DNA of 8,085 nucleotides from UBA2965 sp036526135 (GCA_036526135.1 DATCZA010000074.1:1-8085), one strand, 5' to 3'. Numbered from the stretch's first letter, positions 1-6,912 are shown. Made by a program: numbers and translations. The notes: generated by a model from the sequence alone, not told the origin.

Positions 1-136
1 GCTCTATGTGCAGGTCCGAGCTGATCACGTTCTGCTTGGCAAAGCTGCGCGGCGTGAGGTGCAGATGCTGGTAGGACGAGCTCACCGGACGAGCGTACTC
101 GTAGCGCGTCTTGTGAACTATCTGATAACGCGTCAT
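1..136 (-). CDS. Transglutaminase-like protein, N-terminal fragment (cut by window edge)
   Basis: Reading the minus strand from the ATG at 136-134 gives 45 open codons running off the left edge, starting MTRYQIVHKTRYEYARPV and continuing with a segment containing HLHLTPR. This is the typical start of bacterial transglutaminase-like proteins (the Bact_transglu_N domain): a YxIxHxTxYxY strand, a PV turn, then a strand ending in L-x-PR. The catalytic Cys-His-Asp part would lie beyond the window, so catalysis cannot be judged. The start codon follows the stop of the ATP-grasp/alpha-E gene after one base (TGA-G-ATG), with only a weak AGTGAG upstream, which suggests translational coupling. Known family context: such proteins are regularly encoded with ATP-grasp and alpha-E proteins and are proposed to cleave or form amide bonds. 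The domain call is fairly sure; the reaction is inferred. Confidence 0.8.
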   Translation of the reverse strand, partial: MTRYQIVHKTRYEYARPVSSSYQHLHLTPRSFAKQNVISSDLHIE

Positions 137-137
137 C

Positions 138-2633
138 TCACTGCCAGTGGCTGATGGTGTGATCGAAGTACGTGCGGGTCACCACTTCGTGGAGACCGTT
201 CATGGATTCCTCCAGCCGGCCGAGCAGACGATTGAGATGAGTACGCAGCCCCTTCCTGCTGATCACCTCCGCGAGCTTGACGGTGTCTGCCAGAGCGAGC
301 TCGCTTTGGGCGGCCAGCAGAATGCGGCCTGACTCGCTCAGCGACCCGTCCCGCTGCTCCAGCGGCATGGTCGCCATGTGCTCGCGCAGCATGCCGATCT
401 GGTAAGCCACGGAGCGTGGGTTGGTGTCGTCGACGAGCAGCAGATCGAGGACGGTCGCAAGGGTAGGGCTCGTCTGGTATCGGAAGCGGTGGGTGAGCCC
501 GCTGTCGCACACGTCGAGCAGCAGGTTCAGTGCGCCGATCTGCTGCGGTTCCCGGGTACAGAGATCTTTGACGACCCGGACGATGTAGGTACAGCGCTCC
601 AGCCGTCGACCCATGTCCAGTAGCCGCCAGCCGTAGCCGCGGGTCATGTTTTCGTGGACCTGGCCATTGACCGCCGACAGCTTCTCGATCAGTTGATCCA
701 GCAGCCGGAGCGCATCGGCGATGGAGTGAACGCGCCAGCGCAGTTCCGGTATCGCCGAAAGCCCTTCGAACAGACGCCACGCGTCGCGCGAAAGACGTTC
801 GCGAACGTGCTCCGCAGTTCGCCGAACGTTGCCGAGAACGTTGGCCAGGCCGTCCTCGCTCTCGGGGTCAAAGAGGATCTGCCACAGTTCCTGGTCGAAG
901 GCGCCCCGGCCGGCTGCGGCCGCTCGTCTCGCTCTGGCCGGTGAGAGGTAGTCCATCGTCGTGAGCAGCCTTGTCAGCTGGCCAAGCTCGACGGGCGGTC
1001 CACTTGCAGCGCCCTCGCCACCGGCATAGCTGAACAGCGCCCGGTAAAGGCGCACGGCGCCCTCGGTTCGCTCCAGGTAGCGTCCCAGCCAGAAGAGGTC
1101 GTCACCGGTGCGGCTGGATAGATCGCGGTCGCTGCGGCGGGTTGCCACCGCGCGCGCCGGTGGCGTCGCCGGCCACTCGGCGCCCGCGGCGGGAATCCAG
1201 ACGTCCTTGCTGATGTCTCCTTCGGGTGTGGCCAGGCGTGCAAGCCCGCCGGGCAACACTTTGTAGCCGTCACCGGTGGCGCCTACGTACAGACGCAGCG
1301 TCATCGGTGCCCGTGCCCACCCGTCCGCCCCTGTCCAGTAGGGAACGGTGGACAGCTCGATGCGCTCACGCCCGACGAACTGGTAGGGCAGGCGCGAGAT
1401 CTTTGCCGGAATCGATGCGTTGCCAGTCGGGAGAATGTCGCTGGCCATATATGCGCCCACGCTGCTGGCCAGCAGCGGCTTGCGGTGGAAAGCATTACGC
1501 AGCACCAGCTCCCCCCGGTTGGCAAGGACGTGTTCCAGCTCGGCCGGCTGGCCGCACCACCAGGTGGTGAGATCCGGCAGCTCGAGGGGCTCGCTCAGCA
1601 TCTGCTTGCACAGCGAGGGCAGGAAACTCGCGAACGCTTCGTTTTCCACCAGGCCGCTGCCGATGGCGTTTGCCACCGCCACCCGCCCCGTGCTCGCAGC
1701 ACGAAGCAGGCCTGGCACCCCCTGCAGGGAATGCGCGCGCAGCTCCAGCGGGTCGCAGTCGGACGACTCCACCTGCCGGACGATCAGGCTGACCGGCTTC
1801 AGCCCTTCGAGAGTTTTCAGGAAGACCTCGCCGTCGCGGACGGTCAGATCGGCTCCCTCCACCACGGGATAGCCAAGGTAGCGGCCGAGGAAGGTGTGCT
1901 CGAAGTAGCTTTCCTGACCGGGACCTCCGGAGAGGATGACGGAAAGACCGTCGCTGCGTCCGGTCGTCTCTCCCAGCTCGTGCAGGTACTCGCTGTGGGC
2001 GCGGAAGAACTGCGCGATTCGCGCGATGCCGCCCGACTCGAACAGCTCGGGCACCGATCGCGCCATGATCAGCCGATTCTCCAGCGTGTAGCCCAGACCG
2101 GAAGGGGCTTCGCTGCGGCTGCTCAGCACCCGCCACTGCCCATCGGGTGATCGTCCCAGATCGAATGCGAGCAGATGCAGAAAGACGGCCTCGGGGGCGG
2201 AGTAGCCGCACGCCGGCAGCAGGTAGTCGGGGTTGGCAAAAGCAAGACCGAGGGGCAGGCCGCGGTGCAGCAGTGTCTGCGGACCGTACAGATCGGCGAC
2301 GACGGCGTTAAGCAGACGCGCCCGCTGTTCCAGGCCGCGGGTTAGCGTGGGCCACTCGTTGGGATCCAGGACGTATGGCAGGCCGTCGAGACGCCAGGGG
2401 CGCTGAGCGCCGTCTTCCAGGTAGGTCACCGCGCTTTCGTCGAGGATCTGCTGAACCGTCCGGTTGAGGGCTTCCGGCGAGCGGCTGTCCGTCGCCGTGA
2501 ACGTGCCGTCGAGAAATTGCCAGTGATGGCGCAGCTCCCTGCCATCCAGCACCTCGTCGTAGGCAACGCCCGAGGGTGGCAGGTCGGCCAGTTGCCTTCT
2601 CTGGTAAGGTTCTGTGAGAGGTTCCTGCTTCAA
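138..2633 (-). CDS. Circularly permuted ATP-grasp / alpha-E domain fusion protein
   Basis: This 831-residue protein has two parts. Residues about 1-500 are a circularly permuted type 2 ATP-grasp domain (the old DUF404/DUF407 group); recognisable stretches are YDEVLD near 25, PSGLGYTLENR at 177-187, ILSGGPG near 233, CDPLELR at 293-299, VANAIGSGLVE at 320-330 and TTWWCG near 361. Residues about 504-831 are an alpha-E domain (DUF403), helical, opening with DDLFWLGRYLERTE and containing NMTRGYGWRLLDMGRRLER. Family knowledge: ATP-grasp enzymes of this group are predicted to form amide bonds at the cost of ATP; the substrate is unknown. The assigned start is TTG at 2633-2631 with no clear Shine-Dalgarno; the frame stays open upstream but offers no ATG before the conserved region, so the start could be wrong. 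The 3' end abuts the transglutaminase-like gene, so they are probably one operon. The usual RRVDD before CDPLELR, as I remember it, reads RQVES here. Cytoplasmic; no signal peptide. Confidence 0.93.
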   Translation of the reverse strand: MKQEPLTEPYQRRQLADLPPSGVAYDEVLDGRELRHHWQFLDGTFTATDSRSPEALNRTVQQILDESAVTYLEDGAQRPWRLDGLPYVLDPNEWPTLTRGLEQRARLLNAVVADLYGPQTLLHRGLPLGLAFANPDYLLPACGYSAPEAVFLHLLAFDLGRSPDGQWRVLSSRSEAPSGLGYTLENRLIMARSVPELFESGGIARIAQFFRAHSEYLHELGETTGRSDGLSVILSGGPGQESYFEHTFLGRYLGYPVVEGADLTVRDGEVFLKTLEGLKPVSLIVRQVESSDCDPLELRAHSLQGVPGLLRAASTGRVAVANAIGSGLVENEAFASFLPSLCKQMLSEPLELPDLTTWWCGQPAELEHVLANRGELVLRNAFHRKPLLASSVGAYMASDILPTGNASIPAKISRLPYQFVGRERIELSTVPYWTGADGWARAPMTLRLYVGATGDGYKVLPGGLARLATPEGDISKDVWIPAAGAEWPATPPARAVATRRSDRDLSSRTGDDLFWLGRYLERTEGAVRLYRALFSYAGGEGAASGPPVELGQLTRLLTTMDYLSPARARRAAAAGRGAFDQELWQILFDPESEDGLANVLGNVRRTAEHVRERLSRDAWRLFEGLSAIPELRWRVHSIADALRLLDQLIEKLSAVNGQVHENMTRGYGWRLLDMGRRLERCTYIVRVVKDLCTREPQQIGALNLLLDVCDSGLTHRFRYQTSPTLATVLDLLLVDDTNPRSVAYQIGMLREHMATMPLEQRDGSLSESGRILLAAQSELALADTVKLAEVISRKGLRTHLNRLLGRLEESMNGLHEVVTRTYFDHTISHWQ

Positions 2634-2737
2634 GTTGGCCTGTCGCTCAGAAAGGTCGGCTTTGCGAACCGGATCCCGCCGTGCATAGTGGGGGGCCGGA
2701 CAAGGTTAGGTGGGGGGCTTGGCCCCTGCAAGCCGTA
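2634..2737. promoter_or_regulatory. Divergent intergenic region, ATP-grasp gene / endonuclease V gene
   Basis: These 104 bp separate two diverging genes and must hold at least one promoter for each unless either gene starts further upstream. It is GC-rich, with a G-run at about 2690-2696 and another at 2711-2717, and I see no convincing -35/-10 pair or operator. Both genes have unusual or uncertain starts (TTG on the left, ATG without a clear ribosome site on the right). Confidence 0.35.
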
Positions 2738-3451
2738 ATGCCTCGGCACGATCGCCCCAATTCCGTTCCTCGGGCCCCGCACAGATGGCGTCTCGCGCCT
2801 CGCGCCGCGGTGGCCGTGCAGAATCGTCTGCGGGATCGGGTCCGAATCGTCCCGGGACCGAAACCGCGGAGAATCGTCGGGCTGGATTGCGCTTTCGCGG
2901 AAAACGACGTTCTCGCGGTAGCGGTGGTCTGGGATGTCGTCGGAGGGCGCGTCTTGGAGACGCGTGGCGCGCGCCGCCGGGTCGACTTTCCTTACGTTCC
3001 GGGGCTCCTTTCCTTTCGCGAAGTTCCGGTGATGCTCGACGTGCTGCGCCGCCTGACGACTTCCTTCGACGCCGTGATGTGCGACGGTCAGGGAATTGCT
3101 CATCCTCGGCGCCTGGGACTTGCATCGCACCTGGGCGTCATTCTCCAAATGCCGACGCTTGGCTGCGCTAAATCCCGGCTGTTGGGTAGCCACGCTCCCG
3201 TTGGCCGGCGCCGCGGCGATTGGGTGCCGCTGCTGGATGGCGATGAGCGTGTGGGAACGGTCCTTCGCACGCGCGACGACGTGCGGCCCGTGTTTGTCAG
3301 TCCTGGAAATCTGTGCAACCACGACGATGCCGTGGGCTGGGTGCTCGCCTGCGGGGGAGGCTATCGCCTCCCCGAGCCGACCCGTCTGGCAGATCGCCAC
3401 GTTGCAGCCTACAAAAGGCAAGGGTCGTATCGGGGCGGTTTGACGAGCTAG
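2738..3451 (+). CDS. nfi: Endonuclease V (deoxyinosine 3' endonuclease)
   Basis: Endonuclease V nicks DNA at the second phosphodiester bond 3' of deoxyinosine, starting repair of deaminated adenine; it acts in the cytoplasm and needs Mg2+. From the ATG at 2738 the protein is 237 residues, close to the usual 215-240. Visible family marks: GLDCAF with the first catalytic Asp at residue 50; PYVPGLLSFRE at 85-95, holding the PYxP strand-separating wedge and catalytic Glu95; CDGQGIAHPRRLGLASHLG with Asp116; PTLGCAKSRL with Lys145. The spacing (45, 21 and 29 residues) closely matches the D43/E89/D110/K139 set known from the Thermotoga maritima enzyme. GYRLPEPTRLAD near the end is also typical. An in-frame GTG at 2681 would add 19 residues unlike the family; neither start has a good ribosome site. 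The gene stands alone, divergent from the ATP-grasp gene and convergent with the DUF3667 gene, so it is probably transcribed singly. All catalytic residues are present. Confidence 0.95.
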   Translation: MPRHDRPNSVPRAPHRWRLAPRAAVAVQNRLRDRVRIVPGPKPRRIVGLDCAFAENDVLAVAVVWDVVGGRVLETRGARRRVDFPYVPGLLSFREVPVMLDVLRRLTTSFDAVMCDGQGIAHPRRLGLASHLGVILQMPTLGCAKSRLLGSHAPVGRRRGDWVPLLDGDERVGTVLRTRDDVRPVFVSPGNLCNHDDAVGWVLACGGGYRLPEPTRLADRHVAAYKRQGSYRGGLTS

Positions 3452-3497
3452 GTCATGGCTGCAGCGGATCGTGTCGATGCCGTCGCCGTCGGCGGGA

Positions 3498-4655
3498 TCA
3501 ATAGTAGATGAAGGTGACGACTCCGGTTGCCAGCATGCCGATTCCGAGCAGGATCGAATAACCGAATGCCAGGCCGACTCCCTTGGCGAGGGTCCTGCCG
3601 ATGGACTGTCGGTAGGTGCTCTTCAGCGCTATGAAGGCATAGAGGACGCTGATCATCACGAGGCCGTTGGACACCCATTCCCAGACGGCGCTGCCCTCGC
3701 TCCCCGTGCTCGCGTCGGCTTGCTCGGGCAGGAAGAGCATAACGGTCAGCAGCAGGTAGTAGAAAGAGTGCAGGTGCAGCGCGAACACGAAATGCTCCGA
3801 GTAGAAGCGTCTCGGGTAGGCGAGCTTCAGCAGCATGGCAGCGAACGGCAGTAGGATGAACATCATGACGGGAAGATTCTCCAGGAAGTCCTCCAGAGCG
3901 TCCGCGGGGCGCGATGCCATGTCTTTGAATTTCTGCTCCAGACGCGCCTCCAGCTCGCTATCTTCTTCTCCCAGATCGAGGTTTATCTTCAGCTCTCGGC
4001 TTGCAGGGGCCTCTTGAGCCGGGTCGGTCATTTCCGACTCGTTCGTTTCACCAGCCTTCTGCTCTGTCGTCTCGATCGACTCGGCGAGTTCCGCCTCCAA
4101 TCTTTCGAGCTCTGCCTCCAGCCTCGAGGCGTCCACGCCGTGCTCGGTCAGCACGTCAATCAGCTCTGCCCGGCGGGATTCCCCCGCGGCCTCTAAAGCA
4201 GCACGAAGACCTTCTTTGCTGTCGACGTCCTCCATCGAGAAGAGAGATTCCGACAGGTCCACGGGATTGCCTTCAGCATCCAAACCGATCGAGTCGCGCT
4301 GGGTCACCGAGAGCGTGAAGAAGAAAATCAGGCTGACCACCAGGTACATGCGCGCGGGAGAGACATATCGCGCCCGGCGCCCGGCGGAGAACTCGTTGCT
4401 GAGAAACCCGGGTTTTAGAATCAGATGTCTGAGGCTGATAAAAAGCCTGGAATCGACCTCGAACGTCTCGCTAAGCAGATCGCCGACGATTCGGTAGGCG
4501 GCGCGCAGGTAGTTCCGGCTGTTCTGACCGCAGATCGCGCAGAACTCTCCCGATTTGGTGGCTCCGCAGTTCGAGCAGGATGTGGTTGCTATGTCGGTCA
4601 CGAAGTCATCCGATCCGCAGACCTTGGAAGTATGCCGCAGCAGCGCGCGGATCAT
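3498..4655 (-). CDS. DUF3667-type zinc-ribbon integral membrane protein
   Basis: The 385-residue protein begins with a short cytoplasmic region holding a zinc-ribbon-like pair, C27-x2-C30 and C39-x2-C42, ending in CGQN. Then come LKPGF at 80-84 and EFSAGRRARYVSPARMYL at 88-105, running into a first membrane helix at about 101-118. This order (CxxC...CxxCGQ, PG, GxRxxYxxPxxxYL, helix) is the signature of DUF3667 proteins, whose function is not known. Residues about 120-250 are an acidic, Glu-rich soluble segment with heptad-like LEAELERLEAELAES near 180-195. Four more hydrophobic helices follow at about 261-276, 286-310, 322-342 and 359-385, the last ending at the C-terminus. The ATG at 4655 has a poor ribosome site; a GTG at 4601, preceded by GGATGA, would drop 18 residues and keep every motif. 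The gene is convergent with endonuclease V (46 bp apart) and divergent from queF. A membrane location is firm; no function is claimed. Confidence 0.85.
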   Translation of the reverse strand: MIRALLRHTSKVCGSDDFVTDIATTSCSNCGATKSGEFCAICGQNSRNYLRAAYRIVGDLLSETFEVDSRLFISLRHLILKPGFLSNEFSAGRRARYVSPARMYLVVSLIFFFTLSVTQRDSIGLDAEGNPVDLSESLFSMEDVDSKEGLRAALEAAGESRRAELIDVLTEHGVDASRLEAELERLEAELAESIETTEQKAGETNESEMTDPAQEAPASRELKINLDLGEEDSELEARLEQKFKDMASRPADALEDFLENLPVMMFILLPFAAMLLKLAYPRRFYSEHFVFALHLHSFYYLLLTVMLFLPEQADASTGSEGSAVWEWVSNGLVMISVLYAFIALKSTYRQSIGRTLAKGVGLAFGYSILLGIGMLATGVVTFIYY

Positions 4656-4958
4656 CCAGAAAATGCACCAGAGACAGGCGCCTGCCGCGGCGGCACCTCG
4701 TGGTTGCTCACCAGAAGATACGCCTGCCGCCCGGTAGCAGCGCGAGTATCCGATATACCTATAATTAAATGTATAAAATATATATAAGTATATGAAAGTA
4801 AACGCTTTTTATTGAGATATTCCTCGGGCGTCGTGGGTGGAAGGCCAAGCCATGTTCTTTTCCGCGGCACTATGCGGCGGGCCGTTGATGGAAGCGTGTT
4901 GACGGACCCGCCGGCTTGCGCAAACGTGTACGTCTGTGAAGAGTCGAACGAGTCGGAA
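4656..4958. other. Divergent intergenic region between the DUF3667 gene and queF
   Basis: About 303 bp without a supported gene if queF starts at 4959. The left third (4656-4750) is GC-rich like the coding regions and shows nothing clear. The centre is extremely AT-rich and is listed separately as a probable promoter region. The right part (4817-4958) is again GC-rich and stays open in the queF frame, so some of it could be coding if queF uses an upstream start (GTG 4926, GTG 4896, ATG 4872 or TTG 4812). I found no riboswitch-like structure that I could defend. A preQ1 riboswitch was considered because of queF, but its short C-rich/A-rich pattern is not evident. Confidence 0.5.
4750..4816. 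promoter_or_regulatory. AT-rich bidirectional promoter region
   Basis: A roughly 65-bp block made almost wholly of A and T lies in otherwise GC-rich DNA, between two divergent genes. On the plus strand a perfect TATAAT is at 4760-4765, though no good -35 lies 17 bp before it, and TATAAA follows at 4772-4777. On the minus strand TTTACT (4802-4797) could be a -35, with TATATT (4782-4777) or TATTTT (4780-4775) as -10 at spacings of 14 and 16. TATAC at 4754-4758 is mirrored by GTATA at 4771-4775 and again at 4788-4792, a possible operator or simply low-complexity sequence. It probably serves the DUF3667 gene, queF, or both. The exact boxes are uncertain. Confidence 0.5.
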
Positions 4959-5777
4959 GTGTCACGAACCAACCCGCTAGGCCGCGAAACGGGCATTCCT
5001 GAAGGCTATTCGCCAGGGGTTCTCTACCCGATGTCCCGCGTGGATCACCGGGACGCTCTGGGGATCCGCGCCGCGCTGCCGTTCACAGGGGAAGACGTCT
5101 GGTCCGCCTTCGAGTTCTCCTGGCTGAATGCCCGGGGAAAACCGGAGGTTGCGATGGTCCGGGTTCAGGTCCCCTGCGAATCGCCCTGCATCGTAGAGAG
5201 CAAATCCATGAAGCTATACCTCGGCTCTTTTTCTCAGACCCGGGTCGACAGTACCACGCGGGTGCAGGGGATGCTGGCCGCCGATCTGGCTTCCGCCTTT
5301 GGAACCGAGGTGGAAGTCGGTCTGGTTTCCCTGGCTGACATGAGCGCGATCGGCGAGGGACCGCCCGGCTTGTGTCTGGATGAACTCGACGTCGACATCC
5401 ATAGCTACGATTACGCGGTCGAGACTCTGGCCGTGCTTCCGGGGGGCGAAGAGGTTCATCGGGAGACGCTGCACTCGAACCTGTTCCGCAGCATCTGCCC
5501 GGTGACCGGTCAGCCGGATTGGGCGACCATCATCGTGCGTTACTCCGGGCCGGCCATGGATCGGGCGGCGCTGCTTGGCTACCTGATTGGCTTTCGCCGA
5601 CACCCGGCGTTTCACGAAGCCGTGGTCGAGCAGATCTTCATGGATCTTTCGCAGCGTTGCGGTGCGAAGGAACTTTCCGTCCATGGGTGCTTTCTGCGCC
5701 GTGGCGGTATCGATATCAGCCCCTTCCGTTCCAATTTCGAGGGGCCCCCGCCACCGATGCGGCTGCTGCGTCAGTAG
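4959..5777 (+). CDS. queF: NADPH-dependent 7-cyano-7-deazaguanine reductase (QueF, tandem type)
   Basis: QueF reduces the nitrile of preQ0 to the aminomethyl group of preQ1 with two NADPH, a cytoplasmic step of queuosine tRNA modification. From the GTG at 4959 the protein is 272 residues (E. coli 282) and aligns by eye along its whole length with the E. coli enzyme: LGRET...YSPGVLYPM at the N-terminus, FELSWLN-like FEFSWLNARGKP, then the QueF motif ESKSMKLYLGSFSQTR beginning at residue 80. The second half has SICPVTGQPDW with the nucleophilic Cys180 (E. coli Cys190) and Asp187, FHE with His219 and Glu220 (E. coli His229/Glu230), and RRGGIDISPFRSN near the C-terminus. All catalytic residues are present. 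The start is uncertain: the conserved LGRET lies before the first good internal ATG (5031), so the true start is upstream of it; GTG 4959 gives a usual-length leader, while GTG 4926, GTG 4896, ATG 4872 and TTG 4812 are also in frame. No other queuosine genes are nearby. The stop is 8 bp from the convergent acyltransferase stop. Confidence 0.95.
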   Translation: MSRTNPLGRETGIPEGYSPGVLYPMSRVDHRDALGIRAALPFTGEDVWSAFEFSWLNARGKPEVAMVRVQVPCESPCIVESKSMKLYLGSFSQTRVDSTTRVQGMLAADLASAFGTEVEVGLVSLADMSAIGEGPPGLCLDELDVDIHSYDYAVETLAVLPGGEEVHRETLHSNLFRSICPVTGQPDWATIIVRYSGPAMDRAALLGYLIGFRRHPAFHEAVVEQIFMDLSQRCGAKELSVHGCFLRRGGIDISPFRSNFEGPPPPMRLLRQ

Positions 5778-5785
5778 AAGCGGGA

Positions 5786-6508
5786 TCAATCGCTCCGACG
5801 AGGCGCGATCCGGGATCTCAGCCAACCGAGCCACGTGTTGTTGCCGAGCAGGTAGCGGTCGAGATCGTCCATGCGCAGGTCGAGCCCGTCCGGATCGTCA
5901 AGCAGGTCCGCCCGGCGAACCAGGGTGCGCGAGGGATCCAGCTCCTTGACCACGCGCGCCGGGTTTCCGGCGGCTATGGTGTTTGCCGGCACGTCGTGGG
6001 TCACGACCGCGCCGGCGCCGACAATGCTGTTGGCGCCGACTCTGACGCCCTTGCAGACGATGGCGCTGTCGCCGATCCACACGTTCTCGCCCAGCACAAC
6101 CGGCGCGCTTGCACCGATCGGCCGTGAGCGGTCGTAGACGTCGTGCCAGTCGGCGTCGGTGATGTAGGCACTCGAGGCGATCATCGTGTTGTCGCCCACC
6201 TCGATCCCGCAGGCGGAATCCAGGCGCACGCCGGGGCAGATGAGGCAATAGTCGCCGATGTCGATACGCCCCGCGCCGGCATCGTGCTCCCACACCGTGA
6301 GCATGACTTTGCGGTCCCGGGCGGTGATGACGTGGACGCACTTCCCGAACCCGATGTTGGGTCCGTGGACTCTCAGGTTCCATGGTTTCATGATTTTGAA
6401 ACCGGACCCCATCCGCTCGAGCTGCGGCGCTACGAAGTGATTGACGTAGGCGCGTTCGATGGATCGATGCATCCGCTTGGCTGCGTACGGTCGGTGATCC
6501 CTTCGCAC
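5786..6508 (-). CDS. Hexapeptide-repeat (left-handed beta-helix) acyltransferase
   Basis: The 240-residue protein carries the imperfect hexapeptide repeats of the LbetaH acyltransferases (the WcaF / maltose O-acetyltransferase-like group): IDIGDYCLICPGVRL at 82-96, IEVGDNTMIASSAYI at 102-116, then VVLGENVWIGDSAIVCKG and VRVGANSIVGAGAVV, ending in the typical AGNPARVVKEL. His122 in DADWHD lies in the loop where the catalytic His sits in this family. Such enzymes transfer an acetyl or other acyl group from CoA to a sugar or small acceptor, usually as trimers; the acceptor here cannot be told. The N-terminal 80 residues (with NHFVAPQLERMG and NIGFGK) look like the form often found with polysaccharide genes, but no such genes are present here. 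The start is GTG at 6508, preceded by AGGGAG with 8 bp spacing, the best ribosome site in the window; an ATG at 6472 lacks one. It is convergent with queF and divergent from the SRP RNA gene. Confidence 0.9.
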   Translation of the reverse strand: MRRDHRPYAAKRMHRSIERAYVNHFVAPQLERMGSGFKIMKPWNLRVHGPNIGFGKCVHVITARDRKVMLTVWEHDAGAGRIDIGDYCLICPGVRLDSACGIEVGDNTMIASSAYITDADWHDVYDRSRPIGASAPVVLGENVWIGDSAIVCKGVRVGANSIVGAGAVVTHDVPANTIAAGNPARVVKELDPSRTLVRRADLLDDPDGLDLRMDDLDRYLLGNNTWLGWLRSRIAPRRSD

Positions 6509-6698
6509 CCCTGTGTCTCCCTCTGGGAATGCGGGGCAGATTAGCCCATGGTCGTCCGGCGGGCCAGGCGGAGGCTGGCGAGCGGCGGGGGAGCGTCGGG
6601 CATCCGCGGCGGTGCGGCAACTGCGGAATGCCGCCGCTACACTTCGTTACCCATCTCCGCTAGCATACTTTCGCCGTGGCCGCTGGCGGCCGCGCAAT
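6509..6698. other. Divergent intergenic region, acyltransferase gene / SRP RNA gene
   Basis: This 190-bp GC-rich spacer contains the ribosome site of the acyltransferase gene (AGGGAG, 6522-6517 on the minus strand) and must contain its promoter as well as that of the SRP RNA and tRNA genes. No minus-strand promoter stands out. Confidence 0.4.
6643..6671 (+). promoter_or_regulatory. Candidate promoter of the SRP RNA / tRNA-Ser unit
   Basis: TTCGTT at 6643-6648 and TACTTT at 6666-6671 are 17 bp apart and just upstream of the 4.5S RNA, in a locally less GC-rich stretch. Both match sigma-70 boxes only partly. Transcription from here would leave a leader of some 20 bases before the mature RNA, which fits the known 5' processing of E. 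coli 4.5S RNA by RNase P. Tentative. Confidence 0.3.
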
Positions 6699-6813
<115 letters not shown>

Positions 6814-6824
6814 CTTCAACTGCC

Positions 6825-6912
6825 GGAGAGGTGTCCGAGAGGCCGAAGGAGCACGCCTGGAAAGTGTGTATGGGGAAACTCATCGAGGGTTCGAATCCCT
6901 CCCTCTCCGCCA
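6825..6912 (+). tRNA. tRNA-Ser (anticodon GGA)
   Basis: A full cloverleaf can be drawn. The acceptor stem GGAGAGG (6825-6831) pairs with CCTCTCC (6902-6908), followed by discriminator G and an encoded CCA (6910-6912). The anticodon stem CACGC/GTGTG encloses loop CTGGAAA with anticodon GGA at 6859-6861, reading UCC and UCU serine codons. The long variable arm typical of serine tRNAs is present (TGGG-GAAA-CTCA), and the T arm is GAGGG-TTCGAAT-CCCTC. The identity is firm. It lies 11 bases downstream of the 4.5S RNA. DNA composition changes immediately 3' of it. Confidence 0.97.

Noticed and set aside
1495..2211. 238-residue minus-strand ORF within the ATP-grasp gene
   Set aside because: It is a different frame of the same strand, rich in Arg, Gly and Ala, typical of GC-rich shadow frames, and the real frame matches a known family throughout.
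2630..3421. 263-residue minus-strand ORF opposite endonuclease V
   Set aside because: It is fully antisense to a gene with all catalytic motifs of endonuclease V, and its translation resembles no family.
3452..3497. Terminator in the endonuclease V / DUF3667 convergent spacer
   Set aside because: Only a small TCGCC-GTC-GGCGG stem around 3484-3496 is seen, with no T-run on either side.
4656..4958. preQ1 riboswitch ahead of queF
   Set aside because: Considered because queF makes preQ1, but no defensible small C-rich hairpin with an A-rich tail near the start codon was found.
5898..6620. 240-residue minus-strand ORF overlapping the acyltransferase
   Set aside because: Its translation is Arg/His-rich with no motif, while the other frame has clear hexapeptide repeats and a good ribosome site.
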